This document shows positions 53,529 to 61,253 of a stretch of DNA of 62,928 nucleotides, in pieces. Source of the stretch: Ignavibacteria bacterium (GTDB lineage: Bacteria > Bacteroidota > Ignavibacteria > Ignavibacteriales > Ignavibacteriaceae); the NCBI GenBank assembly GCA_030693705.1, contig JAUYAB010000094.1, forward strand, positions 1 through 62,928. The letters run 5' to 3'. Position numbers and translations under genes: made by a program. Under the pieces are notes generated by a model. That model worked only from the letters and a program-made list of their open reading frames with translations, was not told the DNA's origin and did not search any database. The first letter of the stretch is position 1; each line of letters opens with the position of its first letter.

Positions 53529-53726
53529 TTATTTTCCGGTTTCTTTGGTTTTGCACGTAGAAATGCCAAACGGCAAATACAACGGGCAACTACCGATTGA
53601 AGCGGTGAACAAGGGAATTATTCCCAAAACTCCCCACCAGGCATGGTTATAAAGTCCAAGCCCAACAACTACAACTCCAATAACAATTCGAAGTACACGG
53701 TCGATTGTGCCAACATTCTTTTTCAT
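53529..53726 (-). CDS. DUF2892 small membrane protein
   Basis: 65 residues with the family start KKNVGTIDRVLRIVIGVVV and a C-terminal CPLYLPFGISTCKTK, with two transmembrane helices around 17-33 and 38-53. Found beside rhodanese or YgaP-like genes in other genomes. ATG 53726 behind AAGGAA is preferred over ATG 53732, which overlaps the ribosome site. Confidence 0.85.
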   Translation of the reverse strand: MKKNVGTIDRVLRIVIGVVVVGLGLYNHAWWGVLGIIPLFTASIGSCPLYLPFGISTCKTKETGK

Positions 53727-53885
53727 GGTCATTTCCTTTTTTTTGTTTTGCTTGTTTGATGAAAACCTTTGTTATAGGATTCAGAATTTTATTTATCGAT
53801 TTTATAGAACAAGAAAATACTTTTTACCGAATTCACTAATTTTGATGTATAAAATAATCGAATTTAATATAACACGGAATTAATT

Positions 53886-54239
53886 TTGGAAAATTTGAAC
53901 AGAGTTATTGTAATCGGAGACAAGCTATTAGTTAAACCGGAAGCAGAATCGGGAAAAACTACTTCAGGGCTTTATCTTCCGCCCGGAGTAAAAGAAAAAG
54001 AAAATATTCAAAGCGGATATGTTATTAAAACGGGTCCCGGTTTTCCAATTGGATTACCTTCAGAAGATGAGCCGTGGAAAGAGCAGAAAGAGAAAGTGAA
54101 ATACATTCCCCTTCAGGTAAAAGAAGGAGATTTAGCGATCTTTCTAAAAAAAGATGCTTACGAAATTGAATATCTGCATGAAAAGTATTTCATCATTCCG
54201 CAAAGTGCAGTGCTGATGCTTATACGAGATGACTTTTGA
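53886..54239 (+). CDS. GroES-like co-chaperonin paralogue
   Basis: 117 residues, longer than classical GroES (about 95). GDKLLVKPEAESGKTTSGLYLPPG is the family N-terminus with the mobile-loop TTSGLYLP. The centre has a 15-20 residue insertion (EDEPWKEQKEKVKYIPLQVK). The C-terminal part EYLHEKYFIIPQSAVL replaces the usual GroES EYDG-type end. No groEL is adjacent, so it may serve a second chaperonin or another partner. It starts with TTG. Confidence 0.82.
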   Translation: MENLNRVIVIGDKLLVKPEAESGKTTSGLYLPPGVKEKENIQSGYVIKTGPGFPIGLPSEDEPWKEQKEKVKYIPLQVKEGDLAIFLKKDAYEIEYLHEKYFIIPQSAVLMLIRDDF

Positions 54240-54300
54240 AAATTAGTCTGCGGCGGTGGACTGCTTAAAAGGGGAAGAATATTTTCTTGAAATCAAATTG

Positions 54301-54378
54301 CGAACATCGAACAAGGAATAGCGAATGATGAAGTTTTGCTCTTCGATATTCTACATTCCTTGTTCATTATTCATTATT
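54301..54378. repeat. Palindromic element, GAACATCGAACAAG family, copy 2
   Basis: CGAACATCGAACAAGGAATA (54301-54320), then ATGATGAAGTTTTGCTCTTCG and ATTCTACATTCCTTGTTC, the same words as at 14416-14506. It lies between the convergent groES-like gene and hutH. Confidence 0.8.
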
Positions 54379-54409
54379 TTTTTTGATCCTGCCAAAGCCG
54401 GGTTATATA

Positions 54410-55978
54410 TTATGACAACTTCACTAGTTTTTCTACTGCATTCAAAAGGACATCATTTTTAACCAATGCGTTAATTTTTTTAATATCATCAAAAAGAAGT
54501 CTATCGTTTTTTAAGGGCTTAACAACTTTTCTAATTTCATTATAAGCTGCCGTCGTTCCTTTTCCGGGTTTTAGAGGTTTCAAAAATTCTAATCCCTGTG
54601 CAGAAGCCATCAACTCAATCGCCAAAACATTTTCAAGATTCAACAAAATACGATAACACTTTTGTGCTGCGATTGAGCCCATCGAATTATGATCTTCTTG
54701 ATTTGCTGAAGTTGGAATAGAATCAACACTTGCCGGATGCGCGAGAACTTTATTTTCCGAGACTAAACTTGCCGCAGTATATTGTGCTATCATCATTCCG
54801 GAATTTATTCCTCCGTGCTTTGTAAGAAATCGCGGAAGTCCTTGACTTAAAGCTCCGTTGACCAATCTTTCGGTTCTCCGTTCCGAAACATTTGCGAGTT
54901 CTGAAAGAGCGATAGCCAAAAAGTCCATTGCCAGCGCCATCGGCTGCCCGTGAAAATTTCCTCCTTCCAAATGTTCTTTGGATTCCGGAAAGATAAGCGG
55001 ATTATCGTTTGCAGAATTTATTTCGATGGCAACACGAGAAACAACATAATCAATTGCATCGTGCGAAGCGCCGTGTATTTGAGGAACGCATCGGATTGAG
55101 TAGGCATCCTGAACGCGCTTATCATTCTTCAGATGGGAAGTTCTGATTTCACTTTCTTCAATCAGTGAAAGAATATTTTCTGCTGTCTTCAGTTGTCCCG
55201 GATATGGGCGCAATAGATGAAGCCTTTTATCAAAAGCTTTATCGGTTGCACGAAGAGCTTCATGCGAAAGCGCTGCTGCGATATCCGCAATTTTTTTTAG
55301 CTTCATCGCGCGTGCAGAAAGAAAAGCTGCGAAAGACGTCATCATCTGCGTTCCGTTTATTAAAGCTAATCCTTCTTTTGCCTGAAGTTTAACATGCTGC
55401 AAACCAAATTTCTTTAGAGCAATTTTAGAGGAAATAATTTTGGCCGATCGTTCATCAACTTCATTCATATTATTAAAAATTTGAACTTTTCCTTTGCCGA
55501 TCATTGCAAGAACGAGATGTGAAAGCTGGACTAAATCTCCGCTCGAACCAACCGATCCTTGCGACGGCACAACGGGAATGATATTGTTGTTTATCATTTC
55601 AACCAAAAGTTGAACAATTGACGGACGAATTCCCGAATGCCCTTTTGCCAGCGCATTAACACGAAGCAGCATCATAATTTTTACGATAAAAGGAGGAAGC
55701 AGTTCACCGCAGCCAACCGCATGGCTTACAATTAAATTTTCCTGCAACTGCTCAAGATCGTTGTGAGAGATTTTAACATTACTGAATTCGCCAAAGCCGG
55801 TAGTAACACCGTAAATAACGTCATCTTTAGCTACCCATTCCTCAACAAGCCTTCGCGATCGCAGCATTTTTTTTAATGCGGAGTCTTTAATTTTTACTTG
55901 TAGATTTTGGGTAATAAATCTTTCGATCTCATTAATCAAAAGTGAATTTCCGTCAAGTGAAAGAATTTTTTCAGCCAT
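54410..55978 (-). CDS. hutH: Histidine ammonia-lyase family protein with SSG prosthetic-group motif
   Basis: 522 residues, usual HutH length. YGVTTGFGEFSNVKI, the SHAVGCGE motif, LALINGTQMMTSFA, RVQDAYSIRCVPQIHGA and GGNFHGQPMALAMDFLAIALSE match histidine lyases, and the active-site Glu in ENVLAIELMASAQGLEF favours histidine as substrate. The autocatalytic MIO triad is S145-S146-G147 (GSVGSSGDL), not the standard Ala-Ser-Gly. Histidine would become urocanate and ammonia. The gene overlaps the end of hflX by 8 bases. Confidence 0.9.
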   Translation of the reverse strand: MAEKILSLDGNSLLINEIERFITQNLQVKIKDSALKKMLRSRRLVEEWVAKDDVIYGVTTGFGEFSNVKISHNDLEQLQENLIVSHAVGCGELLPPFIVKIMMLLRVNALAKGHSGIRPSIVQLLVEMINNNIIPVVPSQGSVGSSGDLVQLSHLVLAMIGKGKVQIFNNMNEVDERSAKIISSKIALKKFGLQHVKLQAKEGLALINGTQMMTSFAAFLSARAMKLKKIADIAAALSHEALRATDKAFDKRLHLLRPYPGQLKTAENILSLIEESEIRTSHLKNDKRVQDAYSIRCVPQIHGASHDAIDYVVSRVAIEINSANDNPLIFPESKEHLEGGNFHGQPMALAMDFLAIALSELANVSERRTERLVNGALSQGLPRFLTKHGGINSGMMIAQYTAASLVSENKVLAHPASVDSIPTSANQEDHNSMGSIAAQKCYRILLNLENVLAIELMASAQGLEFLKPLKPGKGTTAAYNEIRKVVKPLKNDRLLFDDIKKINALVKNDVLLNAVEKLVKLS

Positions 55979-57248
55979 CGATCATCTTCTTGATTTTATT
56001 TGAATTTTCTTTTGTAGCTCTGTAGGTAATGTTCACAAATTTTTGCGAATATTTAATTGAAAGAACTTCCGTGAGCGAATGGATAATGGAAATTATTTTC
56101 GCGTCAGAAATTTTTACTTTAACCGATTCTTCAACGTGCGAATCAATAAAATTATCTTTAATCATTTTAAGTAGCGAAGAGATATTTATTCCTCTTTCCG
56201 CAGAAATTACAACCGAATGTTCATAACTATGTTTCAATTCATCCAATAACGAACGGTCTTGTAAAAGATCAACTTTATTAAAGACTTTAATTTGCGGCTT
56301 CTTTTCGCAGTGAAGTTCTTTTAATGTTTGTTCAACTACCTGGATATGATCTTTGAAATAGGGATGCGAAAGATCGACCACGTGTAAGATGAGATCAGCC
56401 TGATCAACTTCGTTCAACGTGCTTTTAAACGAAGCGATCAAATGAGCCGGAAGTTTGCGGATAAATCCCACCGTATCGCTTAAAAGTATTTTGTGGGTCT
56501 TATCAAGCTCAAATGATTTTGTTGTGGAATCAAGCGTGGCAAAAAGTTTATCTTCAGCCAAAACTTCCGCATTAGTAATTAGATTGAAGAGCGTTGATTT
56601 TCCTGCGTTTGTATAACCAACAAGTGAAACCCTGAAAAAATCTTTTCTCTGTTGAGTTTGCGTCTGTTTCTGCGATTCTATTTTTACTAATTTCTCTTTT
56701 AAAGAACTTATCCGGGTGCGGATAATTCTTCTGTCTGTTTCAATTTGTGTTTCTCCCGGACCTTTCGTTCCGATGCCGCCAAACTGTTTTGAGAGATGCG
56801 TCCATGCGCGAGTTAAGCGCGGAAGTAAATATTGTAATTGCGCAAGTTCAACTTGAGTTTTTGCCTCTTTTGTTTTTGCGTGCGAAGCAAAAATATCGAG
56901 GATCAGTCCGCTTCTATCCACTATTTTTTTCGAAACCATTTTCTCAAGATTTCTTACCTGCATCGGAGAAAGATCATCGTTAAAAATAATAAGGTCAATA
57001 TCATTCAGATCGGCAAGTTGCGCCAATTCTTCAACTTTTCCTTTACCGAGATACAACGCTCGATCCGGCAAGATACGGTCTTGAGTGATTTTCATAATTG
57101 TTTCCGCTCCAGCAGTGGAAGCAAGTTCTTCCAACTCCTGGAGTTGTTCAATTAAAATACCTCTTGTTATATCCTTTGTACGTAAGCCTATTAAAATGGC
57201 ACGTTCGGTGGTTGGTCTGGGAATATCAAACATATTTACTTTTGCCAA
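55971..57248 (-). CDS. hflX: Ribosome-associated GTPase HflX
   Basis: 425 residues. The N-terminal HflX domain includes the LIGLRTKDITRG start. The G domain has the P-loop VSLVGYTNAGKSTLFN, DTVGFIRKLPAHL and NKVD. The domain rescues stalled ribosomes and splits the subunits. It is cotranscribed with hutH, sharing 8 bases. Confidence 0.96.
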   Translation of the reverse strand: MAKVNMFDIPRPTTERAILIGLRTKDITRGILIEQLQELEELASTAGAETIMKITQDRILPDRALYLGKGKVEELAQLADLNDIDLIIFNDDLSPMQVRNLEKMVSKKIVDRSGLILDIFASHAKTKEAKTQVELAQLQYLLPRLTRAWTHLSKQFGGIGTKGPGETQIETDRRIIRTRISSLKEKLVKIESQKQTQTQQRKDFFRVSLVGYTNAGKSTLFNLITNAEVLAEDKLFATLDSTTKSFELDKTHKILLSDTVGFIRKLPAHLIASFKSTLNEVDQADLILHVVDLSHPYFKDHIQVVEQTLKELHCEKKPQIKVFNKVDLLQDRSLLDELKHSYEHSVVISAERGINISSLLKMIKDNFIDSHVEESVKVKISDAKIISIIHSLTEVLSIKYSQKFVNITYRATKENSNKIKKMIDG

Positions 57249-57405
57249 ATTTAATTCCTAATTCTTATTTCTCAATTCCTAATTAATAAAAGTTTCTTTG
57301 AAAAAATAGAGAATCGCCTTGCTGTATCCAAAAGAAAGAAAAATTTATTCGCTTTTTAGAATTGATTATATTGCAGATGAAAAAAGAAATGAAGAAGTGA
57401 AATAC

Positions 57406-58191
57406 ATGGAAAATGCTTTTCCCCTTAGGATTGTAGGAAAACTTGGAAGTAAAACACTCAATGTTTTACAAGAAGTCGGCGAAATATCGAAACTCTTTTT
57501 TGGAATTATTAAAAGTTTTTCAAAACTGATCAAGAGTAGAAAACTTATTCTTTTCCAGATGGAACATATCGGAGTGAATTCACTTCCATTGGTTTCTATC
57601 GTCGCAATTTTCACCGGGGCTGTTGCAGCGTGGCAGGCTGCTTATCAATTAAAAGGAATAGCGCCACTCTCTTTTCTTGGCGCAGCAACCAGTCGTGCAA
57701 TTATTACGGAGCTCGGTCCGGTGCTTACAGGAATTATTATTGCCGGAAGAGTTGGCGCTTCTATTGCGGCGGAGTTGGGAACGATGAAAGTTACCGAGCA
57801 AATTGATGCGCTTGAAAGTATGGCGATTAGTCCTGTGCGCTATTTGGCAATGCCGCGATTTCTTGCTTCCATTATAATGATGCCGCTCATCGTAATTTTT
57901 GCAAATTTTATTGCGGTTACCGGTGCTTACTTTGTTTCGAACTTTTTCATGGATGTTTCTCCGGCTGTTTTTTTCGGTTCGGTTAAAAGATATTTTCTTG
58001 TTTCAGATTTTATTTACGGGTTGATAAAAACCATTTTCTTTGGAGGCGCTACCGCATTGCTCGGATGCCACATCGGTCTGCGTACAGAGGGCGGCGCTGA
58101 GGGTGTGGGGCTGTCAACAATCCGTGCTTTTGTGCTTTCCGCAGCTTCAATACTTGTCCTTGATTATGTTTTATGGATGTTGTTTGTGTAA
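57406..58191 (+). CDS. mlaE: MlaE-family ABC transporter permease
   Basis: 261 residues (from ATG 57406), the usual length. Helices with TGAVAAWQAAYQLKGI and LGPVLTGIIIAGRVGASIAAELGTMKVTEQIDALESM, read as LGPVLTGIIIAGRVGASIAA and ELGTMKVTEQIDALESM, are characteristic of the permease. It moves phospholipids or other lipids between membranes with MlaF/MlaD partners that are not in the window. An upstream TTG at 57319 is open but would add an unusual extension. Confidence 0.9.
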   Translation: MENAFPLRIVGKLGSKTLNVLQEVGEISKLFFGIIKSFSKLIKSRKLILFQMEHIGVNSLPLVSIVAIFTGAVAAWQAAYQLKGIAPLSFLGAATSRAIITELGPVLTGIIIAGRVGASIAAELGTMKVTEQIDALESMAISPVRYLAMPRFLASIIMMPLIVIFANFIAVTGAYFVSNFFMDVSPAVFFGSVKRYFLVSDFIYGLIKTIFFGGATALLGCHIGLRTEGGAEGVGLSTIRAFVLSAASILVLDYVLWMLFV

Positions 58192-58400
58192 GCAAGTGGA
58201 AAGTGAAAAGTTGAAAGTTAAAAGGAAAAAGTAGAAGATAAAACTCTTTTTAACTTTAAACTATCACCCTTCAACAAACAACTACCTGCCGGCAACCCGC
58301 AAATATTTTTCTTCCTTCAAAAAGAATTTTGTAGTTTTGATATATGAAAAAAGAACATTTATACGTTCGCTATCCTAACCAATATTTTTAAGGACTCACC

Positions 58401-60662
58401 ATGAAAATTACCAAACAAGATGCTCTTGATTATCACAGTTCCGGTAGAAAAGGAAAGATTGAAGTTATTCCTTCAAAGCCCTGCCAAACACAGCGCGATC
58501 TTTCTTTAGCGTACACTCCGGGAGTTGCAGATCCATGTTTAGATATTGAAAAAAATCCCGAACTTGCTTACGAATACACAGCAAAAGGAAATCTCGTTGC
58601 TGTGGTTAGTAACGGAACCGCCGTGCTCGGTCTGGGCAACATCGGCGCATTAGCCGGAAAACCTGTTATGGAAGGAAAAGGTGTTCTCTTCAAACGATTT
58701 GCAGACATTGACGTATTTGATATAGAATTAGACACCCTCGATCCCCAAGAAGTAATTCGTACCGTGCAGATCCTTGAACCGACATTCGGAGGAATTAACC
58801 TGGAAGATATAAAAGCTCCCGAATGTTTTTACATCGAAGAAGAATTAAAAAGGACGATGAAAATTCCCGTCTTTCATGATGACCAGCATGGAACAGCTAT
58901 CATAAGCGGTGCGGCTCTTTTAAATGCTTGTGAGATGGTGAAAAAAGATTTATCAAAAATTAAGATCACTTTTAACGGCGCCGGCGCTTCTGCTAACGCT
59001 TGCGCAAATCTTTATGTTAAACTTGGTGTGAAAAAAGAAAATATCATCATGTGCGACAGCAAGGGAGTGATTTATAAGGGGCGTAAGGAGGGAATGAATG
59101 AATTTAAAGAAGTCTATGCTCAAGAAACAAAAGCCAGAACATTAGCCGAAGCGATTGCCGGAGCCGATGTTTTTGTCGGACTTTCCGTTGCAGATTGTGT
59201 TACAAAAGAAATGGTTCAAACCATGGCTAACGATCCGGTTGTTTTTGCTCTTGCAAATCCTAAGCCGGAAATAAGTTATGAAGACGCGAAAGCCGCCAGA
59301 GAAGATGTTATTATCGCTACAGGCAGATCAGATTATCCGAATCAAGTAAATAATGTTCTTGGATTCCCCTTTATTTTCCGCGGCGCTTTAGATGTTCGCG
59401 CAACCAGCATAAATGATGAAATGAAACTTGCCGCTTCAAAAGCGTTGGCTGAACTTGCCAGAGAAGAAGTTCCCGAGGTTGTTTTGCGCGCCTACGGTGG
59501 TAAGCCAATTGGATTCGGAAGAGATTATATCATTCCTAAACCATTCGATCCGCGCGTGCTAACACATGTAGCTCCTGCAGTTGCTAAAGCCGCAATCGAA
59601 ACAGGTGTGGCAAAAACTCCTATTACGGATTGGGATGCGTACAAAAACCAACTCCGCGAACGGCAAGGATTATCAAAAGAAATTATCCGACGCACAATTG
59701 AAAAAGCAAAATCAAATCCGAGAAGGATCGTGTTTCCGGAAGGAAATCAGATTAAGATATTGAAAGCCGCACAAATTTTAGTTGATGAGAAAATTGCGAA
59801 CCCAATTCTACTTGGAAACAAAGATGAAATTAATGCGATGATAAAAGAACATCATATTGATGGCGAAGGATTTACTATTATTGATCCTGCCGAATATGAT
59901 AAAATTGAAGCATATGCAGAACAATATTACAAACTGAGACAACGCCGCGGAATATCAAAACACACTGCGGATGGAATTATCCGTCAAGGAAATTATTTCG
60001 GCGCAATGATGGTACGTATGGGTGATGCAGACGGAATGATCTCCGGGTTGACTACTTCTTATCCGAAAACGATAAAGCCTGCTCTGGAAATTATTCACAC
60101 CGCTGATGGAGTGCAAAGAGTTTCCGGTATGTACATCGTCTTAGCGCAAAAGCAAGTTTACTTCTTTGCCGATACAACCGTTAATGTAGACCCGACCGCG
60201 GAAGAATTGGTAGAGATCGCTTACCTTTCGGCAAAAACCGCGCAACGGTTTAATATGGATCCGCAAATTGCAATGCTGTCGTTCAGCAATTTTGGTTCTG
60301 CACCTTATCCGCAATCAAATAAAGTAAGAGAAGCGGTAGAGATGATGAAAAAGAAATATCCCGACTTAGTTGTTGATGGAGAAATGCAAGTTGATGCTGC
60401 CGTTGTTCAAGAAGAATTGCATGAATACTTCCCATTCTCGGATTTAAAAGGAAGAGCGAACGTCCTCATCTTCCCGAACCTGGATGCCGGAAATATTGCG
60501 TATAAACTTTTATGGAGAATCGGCGGCGCGGAAGTTATCGGACCGATCATTATGGGATTGAGCAAACCGGTTCACGTTCTGCAGAAAGGCGCTGAGATTG
60601 AACACATTGTTGATATGGCTGCTATTGCAGTGGTTGAAGCGAATGAAAAGCTGATGAAGTAA
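58401..60662 (+). CDS. maeB: Malic enzyme fused to a phosphotransacetylase-like domain
   Basis: 753 residues with the malic-enzyme domain (about 1-410) including [44 protein letters not shown], and [14 protein letters not shown]. The phosphotransacetylase-like region (about 430-753) has [19 protein letters not shown] and [20 protein letters not shown]. It converts malate to pyruvate, CO2 and NADPH; the extra domain often regulates with acetyl-CoA. It ends at a strong terminator. Confidence 0.96.
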   Translation: MKITKQDALDYHSSGRKGKIEVIPSKPCQTQRDLSLAYTPGVADPCLDIEKNPELAYEYTAKGNLVAVVSNGTAVLGLGNIGALAGKPVMEGKGVLFKRFADIDVFDIELDTLDPQEVIRTVQILEPTFGGINLEDIKAPECFYIEEELKRTMKIPVFHDDQHGTAIISGAALLNACEMVKKDLSKIKITFNGAGASANACANLYVKLGVKKENIIMCDSKGVIYKGRKEGMNEFKEVYAQETKARTLAEAIAGADVFVGLSVADCVTKEMVQTMANDPVVFALANPKPEISYEDAKAAREDVIIATGRSDYPNQVNNVLGFPFIFRGALDVRATSINDEMKLAASKALAELAREEVPEVVLRAYGGKPIGFGRDYIIPKPFDPRVLTHVAPAVAKAAIETGVAKTPITDWDAYKNQLRERQGLSKEIIRRTIEKAKSNPRRIVFPEGNQIKILKAAQILVDEKIANPILLGNKDEINAMIKEHHIDGEGFTIIDPAEYDKIEAYAEQYYKLRQRRGISKHTADGIIRQGNYFGAMMVRMGDADGMISGLTTSYPKTIKPALEIIHTADGVQRVSGMYIVLAQKQVYFFADTTVNVDPTAEELVEIAYLSAKTAQRFNMDPQIAMLSFSNFGSAPYPQSNKVREAVEMMKKKYPDLVVDGEMQVDAAVVQEELHEYFPFSDLKGRANVLIFPNLDAGNIAYKLLWRIGGAEVIGPIIMGLSKPVHVLQKGAEIEHIVDMAAIAVVEANEKLMK

Positions 60663-60665
60663 AGA

Positions 60666-60726
60666 GTAGTCAGTCGGCAGTCCGCCTCGGCGGATCAGTA
60701 GGCAGTTTGCAGTCGGCAGTACGCAG
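60666..60726. repeat. CAGTCGGCAGT low-complexity repeat with hairpin
   Basis: Repeated units CAGTCGGCAGT, CAGTAGGCAGT and CAGTCGGCAGT with the hairpin TCCGCC-TC-GGCGGA (60682-60695). Similar CAGTCAGCAGCCAGCAG sequence follows the HMG-CoA-lyase-like gene near 8189-8207. Likely spacer repeats. Confidence 0.55.
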
Positions 60727-60740
60727 AAGATAAATTGAAT

Positions 60741-60780
60741 AAAACCTCCGGTGTTTTAGAAACACCGGAGGTTTTGTTTT
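60741..60780 (+). terminator. Rho-independent terminator after maeB
   Basis: A 16-bp stem AAAACCTCCGGTGTTT/AAACACCGGAGGTTTT (60741-60756 and 60760-60775) is followed by a T-rich run. Confidence 0.92.
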
Positions 60781-60791
60781 TTAAAATTGTA

Positions 60792-60822
60792 TTGACATTT
60801 AATGAATGAATTTGTACGTTTG
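60792..60822 (+). promoter_or_regulatory. Bacteroidota-type promoter, TTGACA-17-TACGTTTG
   Basis: TTGACA (60792-60797), 17-base spacer and TACGTTTG (60815-60822) match the -33 TTG and -7 TAnnTTTG consensus of the phylum. The subtilisin-like gene begins about 430 bases downstream, which leaves a long untranslated leader or a small transcript. The rest of 60823-61253 has no gene that I can see. Confidence 0.45.
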
Positions 60823-61253
60823 ACTTAAAACAAAATAATTAATTCTCTGAACCACATTAATTATATGCGGGGCTATTAAAAACAACAAAATGAAAACAAC
60901 CCTAATAATAAACACAGAAAAGAATTTGAACGAAGGATTAGCACGATAAGATAAATTTAGTACATTAACTAAGAAGGAAAACTTGGGTATATTTCTTAAC
61001 ATAGTTTGGCACGATAGTTACTCTCTCTCACTCTCAGCGGCGGTGGAAGGGAAAGATGCTGGTAAATGTACTCTTCCTTTTACTCCCCCTCTATTATGAA
61101 ACTCCCAAAGTATTTGTACAAATACTCATTCAGTTATTCAACTTTTCATTCCTACACCAAAACTACCCGACCGGTTTTATATAACTTAACAAAAGGGAAA
61201 TAATAGTTTTTATAATTAAAAAATTAATAAGTTAAAAATTATGTGGAGTAAAG

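Noticed and set aside
55165-55392. Plus-strand open frame within hutH
   Set aside because: It is antisense to a well-conserved coding region and has no ribosome site.
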